Positions 8,194 through 16,985 are shown, counted from the stretch's first letter. The stretch: DNA of 64,000 nt from Bacteroidota bacterium (GCA_021789975.1 JAJYIT010000003.1:158015-222014); one strand, 5' to 3'. Translations and numbers: made by a program. Notes: generated by a model not told the origin, from the sequence alone.

Positions 8194-10617
8194 ATGAGTT
8201 TCCAAATCAGAGCAACTTCTGACTTCAAGAGGCAGTCCCTTCAAGACACTTACGCAGCTGTTCAATCCACAGAAAAGGGTCTTTCCGATTCAGCGGTTGG
8301 CGAGCGTCTCTCTTTCTTTGGTAGAAACGAGATAACTGAAAAGAAGAAGAACCCCATCCTCGAGTTTGTCGGTCGGTATTGGGGGCCGATGCCGTGGCTT
8401 TTGGAACTAGCCATGGCGCTCTCGTTCGTACTTAAACATGAGCTCGAAGGGATAATTATACTCTTACTCCTTACAGTAAACGCAGTCATCGGGTTTCTAC
8501 ACTCACGTGGTTCCCAGAAGGCGGTTGAGCTACTTAAGCAGCGGCTGGCCATCAAAGCCAAGGTGTTGCGCAACGGGAACTGGATGATGGAAGAAGCAGG
8601 CGGACTTGTTCCCGGCGATGTCCTTGTCGTCAAGCTGGGAGACATAATACCTGCCGATGCTAAAATCATAAGCGGAGACGTTTCGATAGACGAATCTGCA
8701 CTGACAGGCGAATCACTCCCAGTGGAAAAGCATGGAGAAGATGTGATCTATTCGGGTTCGGTGGTTCGCCGCGGTGAAGCCCGCTGCCTGGTAGTCAACA
8801 CAGGCGGAAATACTTACTTCGGCAAAACGGCGGAACTGGTGAAGATTGCCAAGCCAAAATCACACCAGGAAGAAATCATGATGGCGATCGTGAAGTACAT
8901 GATGTACCTCGGCATAGCAGCTTCAATTATCGTTGCTATTTACGCGTTTACCATGCACACGAATATCCTGCTCATACTTACTTTCATCGTAGTCTTCCTT
9001 ATGGGGGCAGTGCCGGTCGCTCTTCCGGCCGTCATGACGATTGTCCAGGCAGCTACCGGGATGAAGCTCGCTGAAGAGGGAGTGCTTGTTACGCGGCTTG
9101 ATTCAATCGAAGATGCAGCTTCCATCAGTGTTTTATGCCTTGACAAAACGGGAACTATAACCCAGAACAAGCTGGCGGTCAGCGGGAGCGTTCCGTTTTC
9201 CGGATTCAGTAAAGACGATGTAATACGCAGCGCGGCACTCGCTTCACGCACCGAGGGAATGGATCTGATAGACCTGGCGATAATTGATTATGCGAATAAC
9301 ACCGGTGTCAATCTCAACACGGATAAGCAGCTTTCCTACACACCTTTCAACCCTTCCATCAAGCGCACCGAGGCAACAGTCGAGTCGAACGGAAAACGAT
9401 ACAAGGTTGTGAAGGGAGCCGCTCAAGTCATACTCTCTCTGTGTAAGGACGTGAACCCGGAGACGTTGGCAAATGTGGACAAGGAGGTTACGGCGTTCTC
9501 GCAGAAAGGTTATAGAACCCTTGCGGTCGCCAGATCGGTTGATGGCAACGATGAACATTTGGCGCTTGCCGGACTTATTTCACTGGCAGATCCACCCAGA
9601 CCCGACTCTCAAAAGATGATAGAGGAAATTCGAAGTCTCGGCGTCAAGCCCTTGATGCTGACCGGCGACAGCCTGGCGATAGCTCGCGAGATTGCAGGCC
9701 AGGTGGGAATCGGGACCAATATCATCAAGCTTTCGGATATCGAAAAGCTGAACGAGGACGATCAGGCAAAAGCAGCAGCCTCCAGCGACGGCTTCGCCGA
9801 AATATATCCCGAAGACAAATATAGAATCGTGAAGCTGCTCCAGTCAAAAGGATATATGGTGGGAATGACCGGAGACGGCGTTAATGATGCACCGGCACTG
9901 AAGCAGGCGGAGATGGGAATTGCGGTTAGCAATTCCACTGACGTCGCCAAGGCTTCTGCAAGTGTAGTCCTCACACAGCCTGGCGTGAGTGTCATAGTCG
10001 AGGCAGTCAAGAGAAGCCGGGAAACGTATCAGCGAATGTTGACCTGGGTAATAAACAAGGTGACCAAAGTCATTCAGGTTGTCGGACTGCTAACTATAGG
10101 ATTCTTCTTGAGAGACAAAATGGTCCTGACGCTGCTGGGTATGGCGCTTCTGGTATTCGCAAACGACTTTGTGACCATGTCGCTAGCCACCGACAACGTG
10201 AAGCACACTGTCGCACCGAACAATTGGAATGTACGGGACATCACGTTCGCATCGCTGGTAGTGGGAGCGTTGCTGGTGATCGAAGGGATAATCGCAGTAG
10301 TCTTCGGGGTCAACTACTTCCATCTAGACCTGATACAGCTCCAGACTTTCATAATGTTGATGCTTGTGTTCACGAGCCAGTTCAGAGTGCTCATAGTAAG
10401 GGAGAGAAAATTGTTCTGGAATTCAGTACCGGGCAAAGCACTCCTCGCTTCATCGGTTGCTGCAATAATAGCATTTGCATTCCTCGGGGTGTACGGTGTT
10501 ATAATTCCGGCACTGACCACGAGCGAGGTGGTTGCGGTCCTTGTGTTCTCCGGACTCTTCACTCTTCTAATGGATTTCCCAAAATACTATGCGTTCAAAC
10601 GATTCGGCGTGGAGTAG
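8194..10617 (+). CDS. plasma-membrane-type H+-exporting P-type ATPase
   Basis: This 807-residue P-type ATPase of subfamily IIIA pumps protons out of the cell using ATP and resembles fungal and plant Pma pumps. It shows the actuator TGES (171-174), phosphorylation site LCLDKTGT (Asp317), the P-domain TGDGVNDAPAL, and the PVALPAV segment of transmembrane helix 4. Four helices precede the phosphorylation domain and six follow. The C-terminus is short and lacks a long regulatory domain. Bacterial homologues are uncommon and usually tied to acid or energy stress. The gene is monocistronic and is followed 12 bases after its stop by a perfect palindrome. Confidence 0.93.
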   Translation: MSFQIRATSDFKRQSLQDTYAAVQSTEKGLSDSAVGERLSFFGRNEITEKKKNPILEFVGRYWGPMPWLLELAMALSFVLKHELEGIIILLLLTVNAVIGFLHSRGSQKAVELLKQRLAIKAKVLRNGNWMMEEAGGLVPGDVLVVKLGDIIPADAKIISGDVSIDESALTGESLPVEKHGEDVIYSGSVVRRGEARCLVVNTGGNTYFGKTAELVKIAKPKSHQEEIMMAIVKYMMYLGIAASIIVAIYAFTMHTNILLILTFIVVFLMGAVPVALPAVMTIVQAATGMKLAEEGVLVTRLDSIEDAASISVLCLDKTGTITQNKLAVSGSVPFSGFSKDDVIRSAALASRTEGMDLIDLAIIDYANNTGVNLNTDKQLSYTPFNPSIKRTEATVESNGKRYKVVKGAAQVILSLCKDVNPETLANVDKEVTAFSQKGYRTLAVARSVDGNDEHLALAGLISLADPPRPDSQKMIEEIRSLGVKPLMLTGDSLAIAREIAGQVGIGTNIIKLSDIEKLNEDDQAKAAASSDGFAEIYPEDKYRIVKLLQSKGYMVGMTGDGVNDAPALKQAEMGIAVSNSTDVAKASASVVLTQPGVSVIVEAVKRSRETYQRMLTWVINKVTKVIQVVGLLTIGFFLRDKMVLTLLGMALLVFANDFVTMSLATDNVKHTVAPNNWNVRDITFASLVVGALLVIEGIIAVVFGVNYFHLDLIQLQTFIMLMLVFTSQFRVLIVRERKLFWNSVPGKALLASSVAAIIAFAFLGVYGVIIPALTTSEVVAVLVFSGLFTLLMDFPKYYAFKRFGVE

Positions 10618-10629
10618 GGCTGTTTCTTT

Positions 10630-10673
10630 CTATATCCATAGAAAATTGTCATGACAATTTTCTATGGATATAG
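10630..10673. repeat. perfect 44-bp palindrome after the H+-ATPase gene
   Basis: Two 22-base arms are exact reverse complements with no spacer; the centre lies between 10651 and 10652 (GTCA/TGAC). The left arm begins CTATATCCATAG. As RNA it would form a very stable hairpin. There is no T-run on either strand, so it is not a classic intrinsic terminator, although its position just after the ATPase stop fits an RNA processing or termination role. Confidence 0.9.
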
Positions 10674-11485
10674 TGAAGCCGAAGTACTCGATTCAAATTG
10701 TTAGGGAATCGACAGACTTCAAAGATGCCTTTATGTCAAAAGGAATATTGGTGGCAAGCGCGGCGCAGGCACTTGCAGTGATATGAGTGCTGGTAATTTG
10801 TCAAGAGCTTGCCGCTGAAAAGGTCGCTTCCAGCCACGAGCTAAGACGCGAGAGATCACAATTGATATACCTCTCCGTCGTGCTGAATGAGCCGTGCCCA
10901 GGTGCATGAGAGACGAGCAATGGCGTTATGACCCGTTTGAATCATGTACTTTAAGCATGAGCCACTCCTCCTTATTCATACCTTCGAAAGTGTTTTTAGG
11001 ATAACCTATGGTTGCCGCTTGGGAAAATCCATCCGATAGTTGTGCTGTGCGCATCGTAACGTGTGGCAAAAGGGTGGCTCACGCGCTGTCGGCGAGCGGC
11101 CGCCTCCGCATCTTCGAAAATAGATTTTCGAGAGGTGGGCTGCCCAGCTTAAGTCATGGTAATTACATGGCTTAGGAAAGCAAGCGTAAAATCATCGGTT
11201 GTAAGTTCTTTAGATTGGACTATTTCCTATAGTATCCATCATGAGAAGTCGTCCTGCAAAGTCGCACTGAATTGGGATCGGGGGTGAAGCCGGGAGGTTC
11301 TAAAGGAGAATCACGATACAATAAGTCTCGATGTCCATCGAATAGCAGACCGGTGAGATGCCAACTGTGCCTTCAGACATGGACGATTACATTCCCTATA
11401 TATTACAAACCAACTTAAGAGTCAATCTTTGCGACTGTATTTTCTTCTATGGGGTACCGACGTTCTCGGCGCGGGCCGGATGGAT
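10674..11485. other. gene-free decay region
   Basis: About 810 bases hold no intact gene. On the minus strand 10801-10941 reads as a 46-residue open fragment (GHGSFSTTERYINCDLSRL) that vaguely recalls the end of a tyrosine recombinase. An 8-bp inverted repeat with a 2-base spacer (TCGAAAAT-AG-ATTTTCGA) lies at 11114-11131. The rest shows nothing I can name. The region borders a subtilase pseudogene and looks like eroded accessory DNA. Confidence 0.4.
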
Positions 11486-12565
11486 TCACAGACTTTCCAC
11501 CTTCGCTGACCGAATTGTTATTGGCTTGTTCGGCAGAAGGTTCCGTCCGGATATCAACAAGGAAGGATTGCTGAAATCGGCAAGCAAGGGAACAAGCGAG
11601 ACGTTCGGTGCGACGCCACAGATTCCGATCTCATTGTTGCCTTAGGCTGCTAATATGCCGGCACAATGTGTACCATGGCCGTTGTAATCGTTCGGAAGAG
11701 AATCCATTTGCTTATAATCCTCTCCGTTTATCAAAGTGTAGTGCGCAGATTTGTATGCGCTCATGTCGATGTCAACGAAGTCGTAACCTAACGCGGTATC
11801 TATGTTATTCACGAGGTCGGGATGGTCCGGATCTACACAAGTGTCGACAAGCCCGACTTTGATAGCATGTGATCCCTTCTCAATATCCCAGCCTAATTCC
11901 GCCTGAGATCTCGGATATGCCCACTGCCATCCATAATATGGATCGTTTGGAGCAACACTTATGTAATAGATATAGGTGGGTTCAACCGTAGTCAGTGTAA
12001 ATCCATCGTTCGCAATCTGCTGTTTGGCGCTCGCGATCCTTTCAATCAATCCGCTGATGTCGCTCCTGTTCCGGTCTTTAACCTGCAGCGACATCATGCG
12101 TGCCGAAGAATAGCCGGTGTAGTTGCCAGTTGAAGTAGTCGTCTCGCGGTTGTTCTTTATGCCGCGATATGCTTCCGCGCAGACCTCGGCCTCGCTCACA
12201 TTGCCTGAAACCATCTTGTCCACAATGTATGAGCACACGGGTCGATGCCCGAGAATTTCTATACCAGTCAAACGATTAATGAGAGAGCTCAGTCCTTCCG
12301 GTTCCGAAAGGACTTCTTTGCCGCGAGGCGGCAAGTTTCCTTGGACCTGGCAACTGACTATGATTTCTCCAGGAACCCTGTCAGGCTCTTGGTTAAAATT
12401 GTTCCAATTCTTCTCCTCAGGGGCCGGGATCCCCGATAGGAACTCACCCGCGAATCACTGACGCCCCTGCGCCGGCTGCCGCGCATCGTTCCGTAGAAAC
12501 CCGTTCCGGCAGTGACCTGACAGCAACAGCGTCGTCAAAACGAAGAGAACTTTCATATTGAGCAT
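11486..12565 (-). pseudogene. subtilisin-like (S8) serine protease pseudogene
   Basis: An ATG at 12565, with AGGAG 9 bases upstream, opens a signal peptide (MKVLFVLTTLLL). One reading frame then runs through an in-frame TGA (12455-12457), a propeptide-like part (VPGEIIVSC), the catalytic Asp region (GLVDTCVDPDHPD) and catalytic His motif (NGHGTHCAGILAA), then an in-frame TAA (11642-11644), and continues with the typical GNNEIGICGVAPNVSLVPL until TGA at 11486. The Ser motif and C-terminus are absent. So two nonsense changes and a 3' truncation have destroyed a secreted protease. An alternative TTG at 12334 would give a 230-residue fragment without the catalytic Ser. Confidence 0.85.
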
Positions 12566-12712
12566 ACCCAAAATCTCCTCTTTGCATCCTCGCGACAAAT
12601 CTTGGGGACGTTGGCCCGGTTCCTTCGTCAGGAATTCTTGATCGCTCTGAATTCAGCCCAATTGACTTCTGATGGTAAAGTGATCTTGCGACCCAGCAAA
12701 GACAAGACCAAT

Positions 12713-12880
12713 GGTAGTGTCTCAGCTTAAGGCTACTCGATCTTCTTTAGCCATCTTCGAACCGCGAAGTTCGCAAGGAACGCCAAGGAATCTCAATTTT
12801 CGATAATAATATCTTTGCGCACTTGGCGATCCTGGCAGTTAGTTTCAGTCTCGCAACGTGATTCAAACTGAGACACTACC
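12713..12880. mobile_element. MITE-like non-autonomous element
   Basis: Perfect 13-bp terminal inverted repeats (GGTAGTGTCTCAG at 12713-12725 and its reverse complement at 12868-12880) enclose 142 bases with no coding capacity. The similarity of the two ends extends imperfectly for several more bases (CTTAAG versus TTTGAA). The interior has a small CGAAC/GTTCG hairpin and resembles dispersed intergenic repeat sequence. No clear target-site duplication was seen. The layout is that of a miniature inverted-repeat transposable element, but no transposase is in the window. Confidence 0.6.
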
Positions 12881-13062
12881 GGACAAATGTATCTCCGGTT
12901 TGATTTCAGTTGCACGTCGGTCGAGGTTCGTTCTCGATCACATTATCTAAACCTCTGGTTGCATACTTCTGCTAAGGTGTACCGATACGCCGGTCGAGCC
13001 GAATCTTCTCCAACAAAAGCGGTTTGAACTTAACCGGTATGCCTTGTGTTGTGTTGTGATAC
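12881..13062. other. intergenic, no features seen
   Basis: This stretch between the MITE-like element and the hairpin downstream of the ICMT-family gene shows no coding sequence or RNA gene. Together with 12566-12712 it completes the roughly 560-base gap between the subtilase pseudogene and the methyltransferase gene. Confidence 0.4.
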
Positions 13063-13120
13063 GCCGGACGGACGAAGTTAGGTGTGTTACAAGAAGCGCG
13101 ATGTGATAATTCCGTCCGGC
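13063..13120. repeat. inverted repeat 3' of the ICMT-family gene
   Basis: GCCGGACGGA (13063-13072) and its exact reverse complement (13111-13120) form 10-bp GC-rich arms around a 38-base loop, starting 4 bases beyond the methyltransferase stop codon. It may end or stabilise that transcript. On the plus strand it is followed by ATTTTTATTT, but no plus-strand gene precedes it. Confidence 0.5.
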
Positions 13121-13124
13121 ATTT

Positions 13125-13634
13125 TTATTTCCACTCAGCATCGAGTGCCCTCACCTCAATTCCTATCCTTCGTCGCAACAGGATCGCATTCATGATCGTG
13201 AAAACCGCCGCTGTTATGCAGCACGAAAAGAGGAGCGGTGCAACTACAAACTCAGTCGCCACTGCAGCATAGTTCGGGTGCCTGAAGAACCTGTACGGTC
13301 CTTTCCTGATGGGCGGATGGCGGGTTGCGACGAGGATCTTCGTGTTCCAGTATGCACCAAGTGAGAAGATCGCCCAGTAGCGAAGGAATTGCGCAACAAT
13401 GAAGATCGGAAGAAGTATTCTCCATGCGGGGTTCAATGGACGATTCAACAATAACTCTTCAGACAGGAAAGAGACGAAGAAGAGTAAATGCATCAGGACC
13501 AAATATTTGTAGCCTGCTTTGTCGACCTCTCTTGCACCTGAGGCCATCAGGATTCGTTCATGAGATCTTGCGACAGTCAGCTCGACGAGCCGCTGAGCGA
13601 TCATAAAGGAGAAGAAAATCCAGAAGTAGATCAA
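13125..13634 (-). CDS. ICMT-family membrane methyltransferase (BpsB/YpbQ-like)
   Basis: This 169-residue protein has about four to five membrane helices and the C-terminal isoprenylcysteine methyltransferase-family signature (GPYRFFRHPNY, then E near residue 130). Family members methylate isoprenoid or phenolic hydroxyl/carboxyl groups with S-adenosylmethionine at the membrane. Its start overlaps the stop of the type III polyketide synthase by 4 bases. In Bacillus the same pairing (BpsA-BpsB) makes and O-methylates alkylpyrones, so by context this protein probably methylates the polyketide product. That substrate is an inference. Confidence 0.85.
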   Translation of the reverse strand: MIYFWIFFSFMIAQRLVELTVARSHERILMASGAREVDKAGYKYLVLMHLLFFVSFLSEELLLNRPLNPAWRILLPIFIVAQFLRYWAIFSLGAYWNTKILVATRHPPIRKGPYRFFRHPNYAAVATEFVVAPLLFSCCITAAVFTIMNAILLRRRIGIEVRALDAEWK

Positions 13635-14695
13635 TCGGTCATAAACATAATCAGCTCGGAGCTAAAACCGGGACCCAAAGCCGAAATTAGTCCGTAGTCG
13701 CCCGGTGCATAATGATGGTCCGACATGAATTCTTTGAGTACATATAGGACGGTTGGCGACGACATGTTTCCGTGTTCACGGAGTACCTTTCGACTAAATC
13801 TCAACTCATTATTCTCAAGGCCTAGAGACTCCTCGTAGGCATCGAGCACCTTTTGTCCGCCGGGGTGGACGACGTAATGATTGATATCGGTAAGCTTCAG
13901 TCCGTTCTGAGATGCAATCTCCTCGACGTTCTGACGGACACTATCGCGAACGATCGTCGGAATATCTTTACTGAATACAACCCTCAGCCCACTGTCCAGG
14001 ACGTCCCATCCCATGACATCCAATGAGTCATCGTATATCGTCGAGAGAGAATTTAGAAGTTCCACCCCGCTATGAGAGTGCATCCCATGGTCGTCGCCGA
14101 CAACTATTGCGGCGGCGGCACCGTCCGAAAAAAGCGATGTCCCTACGAGATTACTTTTGCTCACATCATCTTTCTGAAAAGTGAGGCCGCAGAGCTCTAT
14201 CGCGATTACAAGTGCCGAATCGTTCGGCTTCGCTGTGGTGTACTCGAGTGCTCTGCTGAGTCCGACCGCACCACCGGCACACCCGATTCCCCAGATCGGA
14301 GTTCTTCGAACATGCTGGCTCAGTCCCAGAACGTTGTAAAGCCTGGCGTCGATACTCGGAGTAGAGATGCCGGTACTGGAAATAAAAAACACATGGTTTA
14401 TGTCCGACGGCTTCATCCCGGTCATGTCGAGACATTTCTTTACAGACAGTTCCGACATCTCAACTGCCCGACTTATGTAGATCTCATTCCTTTCGGCGAA
14501 CCCATGTTCCTCACCGTACCATGATTTTGCCTCGGTGAAATGACGTGTCCGGACAGATGTATTGCCGAAAACATTAAGGAGGCGTTCTATGTCGCTGCGC
14601 CGACCCGAGAACATCTGGCGCACAAAGTCCTTCACCTCATCCTGGTCCACTTTCAAAGGCGCATCTTCAGTGGCAATGGCAATCAATTTGGGCAT
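13631..14695 (-). CDS. type III polyketide synthase (chalcone synthase-like)
   Basis: This 354-residue cytosolic enzyme extends acyl-CoA starters with malonyl-CoA to give alkylpyrones or alkylresorcinols. The catalytic triad is visible: Cys139 (IGCAGG), His277 (VVHPGG) and Asn310 (EHGNMSSP). The family loop GPGFSSE is at 341-347. Length is normal. The start has AAGGA 5 bases upstream. It is followed, with overlapping stop and start codons, by an ICMT-family methyltransferase, forming a compact two-gene biosynthetic unit. Divergently, the ammonium channel begins about 230 bases away. Chain length and starter preference cannot be read here. Confidence 0.93.
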   Translation of the reverse strand: MPKLIAIATEDAPLKVDQDEVKDFVRQMFSGRRSDIERLLNVFGNTSVRTRHFTEAKSWYGEEHGFAERNEIYISRAVEMSELSVKKCLDMTGMKPSDINHVFFISSTGISTPSIDARLYNVLGLSQHVRRTPIWGIGCAGGAVGLSRALEYTTAKPNDSALVIAIELCGLTFQKDDVSKSNLVGTSLFSDGAAAAIVVGDDHGMHSHSGVELLNSLSTIYDDSLDVMGWDVLDSGLRVVFSKDIPTIVRDSVRQNVEEIASQNGLKLTDINHYVVHPGGQKVLDAYEESLGLENNELRFSRKVLREHGNMSSPTVLYVLKEFMSDHHYAPGDYGLISALGPGFSSELIMFMTD

Positions 14696-14922
14696 AGTCT
14701 TCCTTCTTGCTTCTAAATTTCAAGTCCAACTGCTACGTCTTGATTCGACGAGGGTAGGCAGAGGACTGCCGCCTAAATAAATTTTGCATTAATGGTCGTT
14801 TTAATTATTTTCTAAGGATAAATTACGCGCCCATACTGTTCTTTTGAAGAATCGATATTCACGAAGAATTCATAGGCGTTTGTGTCATACAGAATACCAA
14901 GTGATGCTTAAGAGTGGAATAC

Positions 14923-16290
14923 ATGAAGAACCATTTTTTGATCTGGACCGTGTTGGGTCTCCTTTTCCTGTCAGTCGATGCTTTTGCTCAAACGGCCGTC
15001 GAGGGAGCCGCCTCCGCAACCAAAGGACATTTTCAACGGCAAGAGACTCAAGTTGTAAAGGTAGACTCAGGCGATACGACATGGATGCTTATCTCAACCG
15101 CTCTTGTCATGTTGATGACTCCCGGTCTTGCTCTCTTCTACGGAGGCATGGTGCGCCGGAAAAATGTGCTTGGCACCATAATGCAGAGCTTCATAGCAAT
15201 CGGTCTGATTACAGTGCAGTGGATTCTGTTCGGCTATTCTCTCGCTTTCGGACCCGACATCGGGCATGTGATCGGGAGTTTGAAGTGGATCGGCCTGAAC
15301 GGGGTGGGATTAGCTCCTAATCCTGAGTATGCGCCGAGAATTCCACACGAGGCGTTCATGCTATTCCAGATGATGTTTGCCATAATAACTCCTGCATTAA
15401 TAACAGGCGCCATCGCCGAGAGGTTCAAGTTCAAAACCTATGTTGTCTTTATTCTCCTCTGGGCGACGCTTGTCTATGATCCTCTGGCCCATTGGGTATG
15501 GGGAGTCGGCGGCTGGATACGAGAACTAGGCGCTCTCGATTTTGCCGGCGGACTCGTGGTCCATGTCAGTTCCGGTGTATCTGCACTTGTTGCTGCGATC
15601 CTGATCGGCAGGCGTCGCGGGTACGGTCAGGAGCCAATGCCGCCGCACAATCTTACAATGACACTGATCGGAGCCGCTCTTCTTTGGTTCGGCTGGTTCG
15701 GATTCAACGCAGGCAGCGCGCTGGGATCCGGAGGACTTGCAACTTCTGCTTTTCTGGCGACACAGGTCGCGGCATCCTCGGCGGCACTGTCCTGGACGAT
15801 GGCAGAATGGCTCACACGGGGAAAGCCCACAGTTCTTGGCGCGGCGTCCGGTGCTGTCGCCGGGCTCGTTGCAATCACCCCTGCCTCCGGATTTGTCGGC
15901 CCCATGGCGGCTTTGATTATCGGGCTTGTTGGCGGCCTGGTCTGTTTCACAGGCATCAGGATGAAGGAGAGATTCGGTTACGATGATTCGCTCGATACGG
16001 TCGGCGTGCATGGCGTAGGTGGTGCATGGGGCGCTATTGCTACCGGACTCTTTGCCTCTACACTTGTCAATCCGGCCGGCGCAAATGGACTCTTCAATGG
16101 CAACATTTCGCTGCTCGGTGCACAGATAATTGCGTTGCTGGTAGCAGCGGGCTATGCGTTCGGGATGACTTTCGTTATCCTCAAAGTGCTGGACAAGCTG
16201 ATGGGCCTCAGAGTTTCTCCCGAAGATGAAATCGACGGACTCGATCTGGCGCAGCACGGAGAGAGCGGATATGTATTTGAGGAATTGTAA
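14923..16290 (+). CDS. amt: ammonium channel Amt
   Basis: This 455-residue polytopic channel conducts ammonium across the inner membrane. A cleavable signal peptide (ending near DAFAQT) precedes 11 expected helices, as in many bacterial Amt proteins. Diagnostic stretches are TPGLALFYGGMVRRKN, the DPLAHWVWG segment, the pore histidine region in DTVGVHGVGG, and FNAGSALG. The ATG at 14923 is preferred; a GTG 9 bases upstream is in frame. No PII (glnB/glnK) gene follows, although the two are often paired; the next gene is a zinc-ribbon mini-protein. Confidence 0.95.
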   Translation: MKNHFLIWTVLGLLFLSVDAFAQTAVEGAASATKGHFQRQETQVVKVDSGDTTWMLISTALVMLMTPGLALFYGGMVRRKNVLGTIMQSFIAIGLITVQWILFGYSLAFGPDIGHVIGSLKWIGLNGVGLAPNPEYAPRIPHEAFMLFQMMFAIITPALITGAIAERFKFKTYVVFILLWATLVYDPLAHWVWGVGGWIRELGALDFAGGLVVHVSSGVSALVAAILIGRRRGYGQEPMPPHNLTMTLIGAALLWFGWFGFNAGSALGSGGLATSAFLATQVAASSAALSWTMAEWLTRGKPTVLGAASGAVAGLVAITPASGFVGPMAALIIGLVGGLVCFTGIRMKERFGYDDSLDTVGVHGVGGAWGAIATGLFASTLVNPAGANGLFNGNISLLGAQIIALLVAAGYAFGMTFVILKVLDKLMGLRVSPEDEIDGLDLAQHGESGYVFEEL

Positions 16291-16372
16291 TTGAGCGAAG
16301 CGCGATGGCAACGACGCATCATGCAAGACTGAGTAGTCTTTTAGTTTTGAAAACTATGGAAGGATAAACAAT

Positions 16373-16567
16373 ATGATGGAATCCAACGGGTCATTTAGGA
16401 AAGAAACAGAATGGAAAACAGTGTGCAACGTCTGCAACGGCAGCCGCTATGTGGGAGTAATCCAGAACGGCGACGGATTCGACTTCATCGAATGTGAGAA
16501 ATGCCATGGCACAGGTTATATTATGACGATGCAATACGGTTTCTCGAAGGACGATGAAGACGAATGA
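16373..16567 (+). CDS. DnaJ-type zinc-ribbon mini-protein
   Basis: This 64-residue protein contains two CxxCxG-type knuckles (CNVCNGSRY at about 19-27 and CEKCHGTGY at about 42-50), as in the central zinc domain of DnaJ. It likely binds one zinc. AAGGA lies 10 bases before the first ATG. Its 3' end overlaps the arfB start by 14 bases, so the two are probably co-translated. Function is unknown; the coupling to a ribosome-rescue factor suggests, but does not show, a link to translation or nascent chains. Confidence 0.75.
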   Translation: MMESNGSFRKETEWKTVCNVCNGSRYVGVIQNGDGFDFIECEKCHGTGYIMTMQYGFSKDDEDE

Positions 16568-16985
16568 AATAGAAATAGGCCGGGGTCTCTCGATTGCAGG
16601 TTCCGAGGTTAGGTTTCGCTCTTCCCGTTCCGGGGGACACGGTGGACAAAACGTAAACAAGGTGGAGTCGAAGGTTGAGCTGATTTTTGACGTTAAGAAT
16701 TCGCCCTCGCTCTCCGATGACCAGAGATACCGTATTCTATCAACCTTGAAGAGCAGGATCGACTCGGACGGTGTGCTTCACTTGATTTCTCAGACTTCCA
16801 GGAGCCAGTGGGAAAACAAACAAATTGCAGTAGCTGAATTTGTCCGTCTAGTTTCTATGGCAGTCAGGCCTAGGAAGAAACGGATCGCAACAGGCCCAAC
16901 AAAGACAGCTATCGAAGAGAGGCTGAGGAAGAAGAAAATTACATCGCGTAAGAAAAGCATGCGGAGGAGCCGACCTGAGGAGTGA
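16554..16985 (+). CDS. arfB: alternative ribosome-rescue factor ArfB (YaeJ-like)
   Basis: This 143-residue peptidyl-tRNA hydrolase of the RF-1 family frees ribosomes stalled on mRNAs lacking a stop codon. The catalytic loop GGHGGQNVNK (about 27-36) holds the GGQ motif. The Lys/Arg-rich C-terminal tail (KKRIATGPTK, then RKKKITSRKK) is the part that enters the empty mRNA channel. Length is typical. The start codon lies inside the zinc-ribbon gene, giving a 14-base overlap. Confidence 0.92.
   Translation: MKTNEIEIGRGLSIAGSEVRFRSSRSGGHGGQNVNKVESKVELIFDVKNSPSLSDDQRYRILSTLKSRIDSDGVLHLISQTSRSQWENKQIAVAEFVRLVSMAVRPRKKRIATGPTKTAIEERLRKKKITSRKKSMRRSRPEE

Noticed and set aside
13063..13120. intrinsic terminator for a plus-strand gene
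   Set aside because: A T-rich tail is present on the plus strand but no plus-strand gene precedes it; kept only as an inverted repeat.
15526..16326. 266-codon minus-strand open frame over amt
   Set aside because: It is Cys/Arg/Ser-rich antisense translation of a clear ammonium channel.
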